This document shows, one piece after another, positions 48,353 through 60,109 of a DNA stretch of 64,000 nt. Both the position numbers and the translations under genes were made by a program. This stretch comes from Amphibalanus amphitrite (taxonomy: Eukaryota; Arthropoda; Thecostraca; Balanomorpha; Balanidae), in NCBI RefSeq assembly GCF_019059575.1, contig NW_024881589.1, positions 1,013,501-1,077,500 of the forward strand, read 5' to 3'. A model generated the notes under the pieces. The model had not been told where the DNA came from. It saw only the letters and a list, made by a program, of their open reading frames with translations, and searched no databases. Position 1 is the first letter of the stretch. Every line of letters begins with the position of its first letter.

Positions 48353-48605
48353 TCAGGCCCATGTCGTCCCCTATCTCCGCGCGTGTCCACTAACACGAAT
48401 GACGTCACGCATGTGGGTGGAGCTATGGGCGGAGCCTAATGCACGCGGCAGTCCAAGCCGCCATATTTGAATTTATATTTTAATAGAATCTTGCCGATAT
48501 TTTGGGTGAAGTCAATTTATATGGATAGCTTGGTGACAGTTTAGCTATACGAATAATAATTTATTATGGATGTGCGTATATTCAGCTTGGAATTGCAGTT
48601 AAAGT

Positions 48606-48679
48606 TCCGCAACGCATAGATTCGAACTCGGGACCTTTGGAATACTGCGCGGGCACGCTAACCACCACACTACCGCGAC
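48606..48679 (-). repeat. tRNA-like sequence in left fold-back arm
   Basis: Mirror of the right-arm copy. A-box TAGTGTGGTGG and B-box GAGTTCGAATC read on the minus strand. The T stem is imperfect. Confidence 0.6.
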
Positions 48680-49643
48680 CGCGCGGCGGCCGGCGGCAGG
48701 GAGGCTGCGGAGACATGGGGGGACATTTTACGCTTTTGTGAAAAAAGCAAAAGATTTAGCGAAAAACACGTAATAGATAACTTGCAGAAAATTGTCTGCT
48801 CTTTCAGATAAGATACTTAGGTTTGATATATCTTGTGCAGTCTTCATTCTACAGTGCTTCGAAAATCGCTCATTTACATGGGGATTGAACGGGGCTTCGA
48901 GACTTGACTCCAAATGACGTCACGAGCTGACGTCACGAAAAGGTAGATTCGCCGGACGACCCTACCTGGTATATAGGGCCTTGAATTAGTTGATTTCTTC
49001 AGGATGATAAACTTCAAAATGTGACCTACTGGCTACTGCCTACTTGCTAGAAACAGCGTGCATTCTTTAGTTGACTTGGTCTGCTTGCTAGAAAAACGCG
49101 AGTCGTTGACAAATAAAACTTATGAGTAGGTATTTTAGCAAATAGCTCAAAAGGCACATGAAAACATTACTTTGGGATTAAACAATCTAAATATGTAACA
49201 AATAACTGCTTTTACATGGACTCTTACAGATGGAAAAATAATTCACAAATTTACTGACGTCATTTACGTTGTGATAAAATGTGGTGCAACAAATCACTAG
49301 CCACTATTTATAAGAATCGCGCCATAATTGTAGCTGACCCAAGGCCCTATATACCAGGTAGGGTCGTCCGGCGATTCTACCTTTTCGTGACGTCAGCTCG
49401 TGACGTCATTTGGAGTCAAGTCTCGAAGCCCCGTTCAATCCCCATGTAAATGAGCGATTTTTGAAGCACTGTAGAATGAAGTCTGCACAAGATATATCAA
49501 ACCTAAGTATCTTATCTGAAAGAGCAGACAATTTTCTGCAAGTTATCTATTACGTGTTTTTCGCTAAATCTTTTGCTTTTTTCACAAAAGCGTAAAATGT
49601 CCCCCCATGTCTCCGCAGCCTCCCTGCCGCCGGCCGCCGCGCG

Positions 49644-49717
49644 GTCGCGGTAGTGTAGTGGTTAGCGTGCCCGCGCAGTATTCCAAAGGTCCCGAGTTCG
49701 AATCTACGCGGTGCGGA
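49644..49717 (+). repeat. tRNA-like sequence in right fold-back arm
   Basis: A-box TAGTGTAGTGG (49651) and B-box GAGTTCGAATC at RNA polymerase III spacing. Acceptor and T stems pair poorly, so this is a tRNA relic or internal promoter. Confidence 0.6.
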
Positions 49718-49970
49718 ACTTTAATAGCAATTCCAAGCTGAATATGCGCACGTCCATATTATATTAATATTAGTATAGCTAAACTGTCACGAAGCTATCC
49801 ATATAAATTGACTTCACCCAAAATATTGGCAAGATTCTATTAAAATATAAATTCAAATATGGCGGCTTGGACTGCCGCGTGCGTTAGGCTCCGCCCATAG
49901 CTCCGCCCACATGCGTGACGTCATTCGTGTTAGTGGACACACGCGGAGATAGGGGACGACATGGGCCTGA

Positions 49971-50783
49971 GCTGACCCATCGAACCCACCGGTATACTCA
50001 CGACACGGCCGGCCTTTTTCATTGGCCAGCAGGGATGTCGGAAGCTGGTGGACGCGTCTGCTATATTTTTGCGTGGTATGATTTTAACGTGACTTCACAT
50101 TAGGATATGTATTATGCTTTGGAATGAATGTGAATTGTGAGGGATTGCGGACGTGATGACTGTTTATAGCTTTTCGTTGTCAACTATCAATTTGACAAGC
50201 CGCCAGCTGTCTCATCAAATGTCATAAGCTGTCACCTGCGTGCGTCGGCGAGTCGGAGCTTTTTTTCACCCCTGTGACTGTAAAGTACCTAAAAGAACGG
50301 CATCAGGAATACCGTTCCATTTTGTATAAATCTGCGATGAGATTGTGGACAAAAATCGAAGTGGTAGTACTTTTATTTTCAATGATTTCTCATGTAGCCC
50401 AATTCTCTTTCAGTATCACAGATAAAAGCATCTGTCGTTGAAGCGTTACCCGCAATAAGGACTTCCCGGTGCCTGCTGGATGACATACTACCTGTGTGGT
50501 TTCAATAATTTTTAATCCATTTTTTTTTACGGACTCGGCCGGGCTGGGCTTTGACACGTTTAGCATGAACGGCTTCGGACTGGGCCGGGCTGTGAGCCCA
50601 TGGGCCTGGGCTGGACTGGATTAGGATTTTGCGGCCTGTGGCGAACACTGAGCTGTCGGCCAACTACCGGCCATCGCGATCGTCCACAGCGGACCAGTTT
50701 TTACTGGAAAGTCTATCGGGCATCGGGTGGACTGATCCGCGTGTTGGGAGGCATGCGATTGCGAAATGCGTATAATTTGATCA
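49971..50783. other. Intergenic, no gene seen
   Basis: Nothing recognised beyond short GGGCTG-rich imperfect repeats at 50540-50625. Confidence 0.4.
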
Positions 50784-51967
50784 TTAACCCGCGCCCTGCT
50801 GGGGGGGGGGGGGTGTTTGAACACCCCCCTTGTGGTTTTTCGCGAATATTTCAAAAACGGCGGCGCTCCGCGCCGCCGTTTTTGGTACACCTTATCATAC
50901 ATCAATTCTACACATGTTGTGAAAATTTCAGACCAAGGTCATTCAAGGTCAGGTCACCAGGTCACTTGAAGTGACCTCACCTCATAAAAAGTTTCAATGT
51001 CTGTCATAGCTACACCGAGTGACCGATCGCTTTGAAACTTTCAGCGATTGCTAAGAGCAATAGCATGTACAAAATGTATATCTCATAATTTTGATATCGA
51101 TGACCTAAGGTCAGGTCAATTTTGCAGCCTCCCCATTATAAGTCAATGGGAGAAAAATGAAATGCGTCTCTTTTGGACGAAAGACATTATAAACACTCCC
51201 AAACACCGAAGTACAAGTGGTTTAGACACACTGAACATGAAAATGGTGTCCGTGACCCTTGTTTATGCCCTGAGGTCATCTTAGGTCACGAATGGTATCT
51301 AACAGTTTTTCGCAAATAACTTTTGATAGAGGCAGGCTAGAGCGATGAAAATGTCTTATGTGTTCAGCTCGACGATATGGATCGACTGATATGCAACATG
51401 ACCCTTTCCGGTCAGGTCATGACCTTGACCTGAGGTCAAATTTTCAAGTTGCCCTTTCAAGGTCAAGTTATAGTTCATTCGATGCGTCTTGATGAGAGGA
51501 ACACAATGCCGGTAAAAGTAAGCTCGTACAAGGCTTGGGTCAAAAGTTATTGCAGAAAAACTGTTTCCGAAAAAATCGGCTATTTTTGCAGTTTTTGCCC
51601 CCTGCAGGCAAAACCGTTGACGTTAGGTCAAATCTGAGAGAATTATTCAGAAAGGACGTTAATAGGGCTATCGAATGCACTTTTCCGCGGCGCTGTAGCT
51701 CTATTGGTTCCCGAGTTATGCGTTGGCTTCTTGGAAATTTTCGACATTCGACCTGGAAATCGGCGAAATTTTGTCTTCAATGACCTCTGGTGACCTGACC
51801 TTTGACCTGACCAAAAAATTGACCGAAGTGATTTCGTCATTATTTTTTACGCTCTTTCGAACGCCGCCTTCCGCGTATCGCTACGTGGCCCAGGAGCCGA
51901 GTTAGAAGGGGGGGTGTTCAAACACCCCCCCGTGGAAATCCAGGACCCCCAGCAGGGCGCGGGTTAA
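50784..51967. mobile_element. G-run TTAA element 3
   Basis: TTAA at 50784 and 51964. Perfect tips CCCGCGCCCTGCTGGGGG and inverse. Signature GTGTTTGAACACCCCC at left, matched at right. GC hairpin at 50856-50884. Many AGGTCA/TGACCT sites. The best-preserved copy. Confidence 0.93.
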
Positions 51968-51997
51968 AGTAGATACCGGACGAAGGGAAATGCATTC

Positions 51998-52234
51998 AAC
52001 ATATAATCAAGAAAAGTAACCATATACTCTCATAGTTAATATCCAAAATCGTAAGAAAAAGGCCTGATAATTCCGAGGAGCTTTCGGCTTACGCCTTCTT
52101 CAACTCGCTCTGAAGTTGAAACAGAGCGAGTTGAAGAATGCGTAAGCCGAAAGCTCCTCGGAATTATCAGGCCTTTTTCTTACGATTTTGGATATTAACT
52201 ATGAGAGTACGGTTACTTTACTTGATTATATGTT
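51998..52234. repeat. 237-bp near-perfect hairpin
   Basis: Arms of about 115 bp (51998-52112 and 52122-52234) are inverse with few mismatches around a nine-base loop AAGTTGAAA. It starts 31 bp after G-run element 3. It could be a MITE or a hairpin-RNA source. Confidence 0.95.
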
Positions 52235-53335
52235 TAAGCGTGTCTCTCAAAACAGTGTTAACAGCAATTCAGAATATGCATTCACATTGCACATTGCAGA
52301 TATATGAAAACAAACGGGACATTATTTTGACGCATATATCAGATACATGAACGGTACCTTTTTCAGGTTACAGGTATACGACATAAGCAAAGTAAGCTTT
52401 CTGCCCAACAGCCGTAACATTTTTTATACCTACTTATCACTGCATGCTGTATAACGCGCATGTCACACTGATAAGGTTTCCTGTGGCCCTGAGGAGGCCC
52501 GAGGCTCGCTTTAAAAACAGCACTCTCAATATCTCTTCCGTGGCTATGCATAGCAAAAAAGTGACGCTCGGTTCGAAGCACATGACACAGTCGAACCAAG
52601 AACGCATATCTGACCTCTCCACTGAGTTCACGCTAAGAATGTGTGTTGTTTTTCCGCTTACGTCCATATCGCTATATGGTTACTTATACCAACCACCTTC
52701 CTAATTAAACCATCCATCATATTCCCGATATTTGTTACCCACGCGTGTCCGCCGTTTGTCACCCAGTTCCCAGCGTCCAGCGATATAGCCCGGCGTCCAG
52801 TTCCACTCCATAATACGACAGGTGGCGCCGCCGTGTTAGATCACGGCTCTGTCTGAGTGCACCCGTTAGCTGCCGTCCCATGGGCCTCCCTCACATCTGG
52901 CGGTGTTATAGCACAACTCCGCCGGCTGGCACATGTATTCCGCACTTCGAACATAGCTAGTTAGCTCGGGTTTGGTTCATGACGGACCTTCGGACTGACG
53001 ACTGCATCGACCAACGAGAAATGATATCCGTGCATCCGTGAATTTGCATCTTAATTAATGAACCAAACACCGCTTTGTAAATGGCCTTGACGAATCTGAT
53101 TTTGAAGGAGCAGATTTAAGCCAGATTACGCGAAAATTGCATGTGCCATATGAAATAACTACCGGTTTTTATCTTGTCTTTAGCATCATTTTAATGCTTA
53201 ACAATCCCAATCCCACTGATGCTAGGTAATAAATAGTAGGGACAAGGACATTGCACTGCAGCCTAGGGTTTTCTAAGGACATTAAATAAAGAGCAGTCTT
53301 TTACGCTATGTTGAGCTCGTCAGCAATAGCCGTTT
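52235..53335. other. Intergenic, no gene seen
   Basis: No recognised gene or RNA. Confidence 0.4.
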
Positions 53336-53613
53336 TCACGACGGACTATCCGGCGACTGGCGAGTGCACCTAATTTGACCAAATCTGCGCCTAATCTCTT
53401 TTACAGCAAATATCTGTATTTCATGCATTTATTTTAGTGTTTTAATCGATGATACTTTCTGATAATATGACAAAGCAGGCATATAAGCAATTAGTGCAGC
53501 CCTAGCTGATAGATACTTAGAGACACACTGAACCTAATTTGACCAAATTTGCACCTAATCTGCACCAAATGTGCACCAGATGTGTACCAGATGACCGTCA
53601 TGAAAACGGCTCT
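53336..53613. mobile_element. Putative small TIR element
   Basis: AGCCGTTTTCACGACGG (53338) is inverse of CCGTCATGAAAACGGCT (ending 53611). Inside are direct repeats of CCTAATTTGACCAAAT and degenerate TGCACC units. Confidence 0.55.
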
Positions 53614-54147
53614 TATTAGTTAGTCATGATTACTTATTGATTGCAATGTGCTGAGATAGAACAATGCCCGTCGGGTACCGATGTGATATACCGCTTCAGC
53701 TCTATAGTTCAAAGCTCTGGATGATCGGGTGCTTCACGTAGGCTCTAATCCTCCACATTCCATCCGACGATAGAAAATTTCAAGCATTTTTTGTTTGCCG
53801 GTAAAATATTCCAAAACATTTAGTTATTGAAAGACGTCTTGCTTTTATGAACATGAAACACAGTAGAATAGAAAGCCGACGCTCGGTAGTAAATCTGAGC
53901 GTGTTATAGGGCGCATAGTTAAATGGCTCATTCCGAGAATGTTCTGCTCGTTGCCCGTGCCACCGATCACGTCCAGTTCGTGTTTACCGACCGACTACGG
54001 TCGATCAGCGGCGTCCGTCGCCGGTGGCGGCCCGTTTCACTCTTCTCCGCCCCGCACGGCCCCGTTCCCGCGCGGCTGCTGACGAGCGGCCCGCGCCATC
54101 GGCCCTCCATCAGACGCGGTTCAGTGGTGACTCGGGCCGGCCGCGCC

Positions 54148-54182
54148 ATGGTGTCCTCCGCACTGCTGCTCGCTACTGTCCT

Positions 54183-54213
<31 letters not shown>

Positions 54214-57200
54214 ACAGACGCGTTAGTGCTACCGGCAGAGACGGCAAAAGGTACCCTGCGGCCTCCTGAGGTCAGCAATCAGCAGTCGGACTTGCTGCAT
54301 CGCCTGGAGCGTCTGCCCAGCGCCTCTGAGCAATCTGCGTCCTACGGAAGAAAAACGGCATCCGTAGAGACTGACGCTGTAGTAACAAATACCTCCAGCT
54401 TGGCTTGGAAAACGTCTCAAGCGGATCAACTCAATCACTCCGCTGAATCTGCGAAAACGTCGAACTTGACTGTCGATCTGCATAGCAAGAATGTCACCGC
54501 ACAAAGTCGATCAGTGCCACCACACATCCATGCCGTTGGTCATGCTCTCACCGAGTCCGTCCGCCTTCTGGCTGGCCGTGACCTCACCGGGTACTTACCT
54601 CGTGTCAATCTGGAGAACCTCATTGACTCTCGGTTCATTGCCATATCGGGCAGCGCCGTGGCACAGACCGTGATCACGGGGCTGCTGATCGCCGGAAAGA
54701 TCGTGCTGACGCTACTGGTGCTCTGTCTGGTCGTGGGTCTGTTCTTTGCGCTCGGAGTGGTCGGCCATTCGTCACCGGTGTACAACCGGTACGGCCACTA
54801 CGACCCGTACTCGCCGTGGGCGCCGTACACGGCCAACGGCGCCATCGACCAGCCCGGCTACAAGGGACGAGCGCTGGACTCAGGTGAGTATAGGGGACTT
54901 ACACAATACACTACAATACACGCCAATACACGCCAATACACGCCATCGACCAGCCCGGCTTCAAGGGACGAGCGCTGGACTCCAGGTGAGTATAGGGGAC
55001 TTACACAATACACATACAATACACGCCAATACACGCCATCGACCAGCCCGGCTACAAGGGACGAGCGCTGGACTCAGGTGAGTATAGGGGACTTACACAA
55101 TACACTACAAAACACGCCAATACACGCCAATACACGCCATCGACCAGCCCGGCTACAAGGGACGAGCGCTGGACTCAGGTGAGCATTGAACTTTTACAAT
55201 ACACTACACAGGGGCGCGCGCTGGACTCAGGTGAGCATTGAACTTATCCAAGGGATGAGCGCTGGACACGGGTGAGCATCGAACTTATCTAAGGGACGAG
55301 CGCTGGAGATGGGTGAACGGGGAACTTATCCAAGGGACGAGAGCTGGAGATGGGTGAGCTGGGGACAGACGAGCCCGGGGCACGGGACAGGGCGCACCCT
55401 TGATCGGACGTGACGCACCCCGGACACAGTTGAGTAGGGAACTGGACGCGCCCTGGTGACGGGTAGTCAGGGTACGGCTGAGAGGGGCAAGCCCTGGATA
55501 TAGGTATGTAAACAGGGAAGGATGGTCTATTGAGCATGTGTGATCAGGCCGACCAGGGAGTTATATTTTATCGACATTTATAAGCTAGATTCATGACAGT
55601 CATACAGGAGCAGATCCCTAGGCATCCCGACGTTATCCCGGCCGGGCCCGGGGGGTAATCCCAACCACCGCAGCCCGGGGGGGGGGGGGGCGTTTTTCGC
55701 CCCCCTGTCTAACTCCGTAAATAAGGGAGCTACGGAAACAAAAGTGATACCAAACGAAAGGTCCATACGAGACGATTCTAATGCACCTAAAATTTTTGAC
55801 CTCAGGTCAATTTTCAAGGTCAGAGGTCAAGGTCAAAGGCCAAAACCGGCACATGTGTAGTGATCTCAAAGTAAGCCTTCTAGAGGACGGCAGACTGCAT
55901 CAAACCGGCAAAATTGGGTGTCAAACGAAATAAGAGAATCTGAGGATTCTGAAAATGTGCTCCAAATCAAAGGTCAAGGTCAAGGTCACGCTCAAAATTG
56001 ACCTCAAACTTGGCACTTTTTCGCACATCTTGCGTGCTAACTTCCAAGATGTTTTGAAATGTTTTGAGGCTTATCAGTTCCCTATTTGTGGTTCATCTTA
56101 CGATACAAGGCTGCTCAAAGGTCAAGGTCACAGAAAAGTATCCCTGCTAGAGGCTATTTCACTGATTCAAGTTAGTAATAATAAATAAGACAATTTTGCC
56201 ATCCGGAAGCTCTAAATGAAGGCTTAGAGGAAAATAGATGCCAGATTCGTGATCAGCGGGTACAAATCCATCATAAACGACCTTTCATGTGTCAAGGTCA
56301 ACCAGAGGTCATTCGAGGTCACATGAGGTCAACATGAAACTTGACCTTTTCCGAACAAAATATATATCATTCGACGCGGCTTGACAAGGCGAATGCGATG
56401 GTACCACTGCCGTAGCTCTAGGACCATTTTTGTCGAAGTTATTTGCGAAAAACTAAAACCACATTTCGGGGTCTTTGACCTGACCTCTGACCTCAGGTCA
56501 CCAAAACTATTTTTCTATTTTTCTCTAGGTCAAACGCTACACAGCCGTGCTCGTAATTTGTCTTTATCTCTTAAACTCTATTTTTAGCAGCTATTTGAAT
56601 TTTGCGTCTGTGACGCCGAAGTTTGCCGTGCAGGGGTCTAGAAAAATGGACCTTGTGACGTCATCAAGGGGGCTAGGTCCAAATTTTTTACTTCAGAAGA
56701 TGTCAAATTGATGGGAGAAAAGGTACTGAAAGTTTCGCCTTCCTATCCCTAAGCGTTCGGGAGTTATCGCAAATATTCGCCAGGGGGGGCGAAAAACGCC
56801 CCCCCGGGCCCGCGAGGGTTATGAGTCATGACACCCCTCCCCCAAAAGAAATCCGAGATAATGGTTTGATTTCCTCACAAGATATGCGCACTAAACTACC
56901 GGCACAGTTCCCTCGGTGAGCATGTCTGTGGCCGAACCATCTGCCACGAATTCATCCACCGAAAACGCATCGCCTGGACCCGTGCTGGCAGTTCCCCACA
57001 CACGGGCATTTGTCGCTGATTACACTGTCAGACATCCGGTGAAGGCGCAATTCACACCAGCTGTACACCTATGCTGCGCCGCAATACTCGGTAGTTGTGC
57101 GGCACAGCATATCGGAGAACAAGACAATATCAGCAATAACAAATGTGTTTTACTTACCTGACTTTCGTATGCTCCCATTAAAGTTTGATTCTGCTGGTCT

Positions 57201-57848
57201 AGTAGTCATGACCAGCTAAATCGGCTTGGCAAATAGCCATGAATTTTACGAAATACCTAACGAATGCGATATACAATATGCATGTGCTAGTCACGAAAAA
57301 TCAGTCGTTATTTCCTTGAAGAAGTAACCTCTGACATCAACGCAATGATACCGTTCAAATTAATTCCCTCTCAAAATTTAGGCATGCACTGGCTTCCTAG
57401 TTCCTGATCCTGTTTGAATTGTGAATGAGTCCATCGGGTACCTACTATCTAAAACATAAGAATGAGGCGCAATGTTCCATGTAATCCGCAATGTAAAAAT
57501 ATAACAGCACAGTCCAGGATCAAAGTTGGCTTTCCAAATCAATGTGAGGCCTTGATGCAGGGAAAGTTCTGCAGGCTGCCCTTCCGCCCTATAACAGCAT
57601 TAAAACAACAGAAGTTATTGCAAAACTTAAAAGCATTACACCCACCCAAATTTTGCGCTTGACAACAGCATTTTAGACAAATCGTGGCAAGGCAATCACT
57701 GATCAGTGGCCAGCCTGCACGTTGTGCAGTGTGCACTGTGCATTGTGCAGCTGCCGCCTGCCGTCGTGCCGACAGCCAATTGCCTTTTTGCCTTCTAGCT
57801 AAAGATGCACTTCAGACCCAGTATCAGCTGGCGGGACCTGCGCACTGA
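54148..57848 (+). CDS. Membrane protein, family member 4 (plus strand)
   Basis: Exon 1 is 54148-54883. ATG 54148 in good context starts a signal peptide (MVSSALLLATVLTATATATV). A Ser/Thr/Asn-rich ectodomain follows, then 'LLAGRDLTGYLPRVNLENLI', a membrane helix (VITGLLIAGKIVLTLLVLCL) and a Tyr/Pro/Gly tail ending GYKGRALDS. It ends at CAG|GTGAGT, phase 1. A compatible acceptor, TGTGCAG|CT at 57750, opens an exon to TGA 57846-57848 encoding SQLPFCLLAKDALQTQYQ, which resembles the family terminal motif. The total would be 277 residues. The 2.87-kb intron contains repeated donor units and G-run element 4. Exon 1 is solid; exon 2 is a prediction. An upstream in-frame ATG (53923) exists. Confidence 0.6.
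54841..55460 (+). repeat. Tandem array reiterating an exon end and splice donor
   Basis: Units repeat the last ~40 bp of exon 1 of member 4 plus the donor (ATCGACCAGCCCGGCTACAA ... CTCAGGTGAGT). The first four are near-identical at about 95-100 bp spacing. They pass into shorter degenerate units (GGGACGAGCGCTGGA...GGTGAGC) to about 55460. Confidence 0.9.
55633..56822. mobile_element. G-run element 4 (TTAT target), in intron of member 4
   Basis: TTAT at 55633 and 56819 encloses CCCGGCCGGGCCCGGGG and its near-inverse. The signature GGGGCGTTTTTCGCCCC is matched at both ends. Dense TCAAGGTCA and AGGTCA sites, including AGGTCA-g-AGGTCA at 55817-55829. Confidence 0.85.
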
Positions 57849-58235
57849 GCTAGCAGGTCATTACCGCAGGCAACGACGGTAGTAGGAGACGTAATGACGG
57901 CAAATTGACTCAGTGAACTGCGTGTTTTGCGTGCGCTCGGCGTGCGTGCACGTAATGTGTCATCACGTGGTCATTTCTCTCGATGTTCAGGATGTGACGA
58001 CACCGTAGTGAGAGGGGAGGAGCACGGGTCACGTGTAGTCGCTGCTACACTCGCCGCGTATTTACAAATTGCAACCGAGCTCCGCCGTAGGGTATTTTAT
58101 ATCCGCCGTAGTGTATTTCAGTTGGGGTATTTTCTACCATACATCTGCCTGAGCTTGGGGTAATTACAATTTGTCGGCGACGTTAAAAAATGTTGCACCT
58201 TTTTTCGCAGTATAGGTTATCGCATGTGCATATTT
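57849..58235. other. Intergenic, no gene seen
   Basis: Nothing recognised. Probable 3' flank of family member 4. Confidence 0.35.
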
Positions 58236-58640
58236 GTCTTTTTGGTTGCGCTTTTCCCTCGCCCGTATAGGGGAGGCGTTGAGCGGGCCCCATCGGTTTT
58301 TCGTGAGTAACTCGCGTAAAAACCGTCCGATCGCGACGAAACTTTCAATACTCCCGATTTTATCAATTTTACTCCTGCCCTGAAAATTTCATGACCCTGA
58401 CCCAAATGACCTTTGACCTGTGACCTATTTCTCGAGGCCATGTTTGGCCCGAATCGCGATTCGGCGTATGTCGGCTCGCATTAGCCGCGCGTTTGCAGTC
58501 TTTACGTGGTTTCAAGCGTTGAAATATGTGATATGATGCTGGTCCCATGCATTAGGGTGGGTGTCACATGAAGGTCAGGTCAGCTCAATGACCTTTGATG
58601 ACCTCGGTTCACTTTTTCGAGTTTAACATGTTTCTAGGCT
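58236..58640. mobile_element. Truncated relative of the G-run elements
   Basis: Shares the 'TTTTTCG.GAGTAACTC' start and TGACCT-rich interior but has no intact G-run and no right end. Confidence 0.5.
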
Positions 58641-58914
58641 AGTTTTTGGAGCTGATTTCGAATTTAGCAACCACTTGAACATTACAGAGGGTGTAACGAA
58701 ATTATCCGGACATCTTTCTTCCCGCTGTAATTAAAAAGCAAAACATTCTGGTACTTTTATTTTGACTGAGCATGTAGCCACCTTTCATAAAAACACAGTG
58801 GCGAATGTTTTGGAGCATTTCAGCCAATGTATTCTCCAGCACACTGGCTTTGATGCGGACCAACGCCGTCTAAACCTGTGGCAGCGGTTGGGCGGTGCTT
58901 GTGGCGGGCGTCTC

Positions 58915-59794
58915 TTAACCCTATTAGTGGCAGGCTCCTGGCTACCCCATATTAGTGGCAGGGGGGGGGGGCTGTTTACGACCCCCCCCTTGATATCTCG
59001 AGATCTAACCGGCCGATTTTCAAAATTCAAACGGCATTGGACTTGGCTCAACGAGATCTACATTTCTAAAAAAAATTAAAAAATGTCAATAGGGGGGTAG
59101 AGGGGGGTAAAAACGGGCAAATTGCAGATACATTTAAGACTGTTTATCACGGCCAGGTTTCTGAACCAATCTTAACGCAACTTTTGCCGATCGATAGAGA
59201 ATGAACCAGGAATTCACATGGATCCTAAAAATATGCATTTTCAAAAATCATAGGCGGATACAGATCATTGAGATTGGGGGTACACAAAAAGTATAGTAAA
59301 TAAGGTTTTTGTTGGTACTGTTTCTAAAAAGGGTGGCAATGGTCTTGTTATGTTACAATTTTCTTATGAGAGAACGACTAAAATTGTATTGGTCATGCAT
59401 AGGCGGTGTCAGGGCACCTATATTGGGAGGTAAAAAATAACCCCCCTTTTTGGACGCCTGGATCCGCCTATTATAGCAAAAACGTGTCAAAAGAGGATGC
59501 ACAATAACTTTGTATATGTTATCACATGATACCTTTCATTCACTGTTCGTAAAACTGGTGCAGCATCGTGATCTTCGCCCAAATGACTCGCTTCACGAAT
59601 AGGACCCCCAATTCCCAGTGCTCTGGAGCCGCCCCTGGTAAAGTTATGATCTTGAAATTTTCAGGGAATGTGCCCAATTTAGTTTTAGGAAAAGTCAGAA
59701 AATTTCAGCATCGTAGCTTCAGCGGTTTCGGAGATATTACCGAAAAACCTGAGGGGTGGATAAAAACAACCCCCCCTGCCACTAATAGGGTTAA
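58915..59794. mobile_element. G-run TTAA element 5, nested in mariner
   Basis: TTAA at 58915 and 59791. Perfect tips CCCTATTAGTGGCAG and inverse, with a G-run and a CTGTTTACGACCC signature at the left. 880 bp. The left tip motif is duplicated (58918-58965). Confidence 0.9.
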
Positions 59795-60054
59795 GTCACC
59801 TAAACCGTAATCGCCACGCCATATGTGGAAGGCTTTTGGTGTCAATACATATACATACTGAACAAGAGCCCACAGGTTTTCGATTGAATTGGGATCGCGA
59901 CTTTTTCCAAGTCATAAGCGTTAGCCCAGAATGATTGAAGGTTCTATCGGCATCACTTCCCGTTCTTTTAGGGACTTTTAAGTAGCGCGCCGTCCCGCAT
60001 GAAGACAGCGTGGCTTGAATCAGGCATCAGTGCGCGTTCAGAAACCGAGCCCTC

Positions 60055-60109
60055 AGGCGCTCAACCAGACGGTATAGGAGGGCCTCCTATACCGTCTGGT
60101 TGAGCGCCT
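60055..60109. repeat. 55-bp palindrome inside mariner remnant
   Basis: AGGCGCTCAACCAGACGGTA followed by TAGGAG is exactly mirrored after a GGG centre. It interrupts the inferred transposase frame, so it is probably a local inverted duplication. Confidence 0.9.

Larger units (their letters stand above)
48353..49970. repeat. 1.6-kb fold-back element with 631-bp arms
   Basis: 48353-48983 and 49340-49970 are inverse copies with only scattered differences, around a 356-bp unrelated spacer. Each arm holds a tRNA-like sequence oriented outward, a GC-rich block, and TGACGTCA-type sites. Short open frames at 48728-48913 and 49410-49595 mirror each other and are not genes. Confidence 0.95.

Noticed and set aside
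57751-57848. Treating the last exon of family member 4 as certain
   Set aside because: The phase and motif fit, but the alignment needs one gap and the intron is long. Kept as a prediction with lower confidence.
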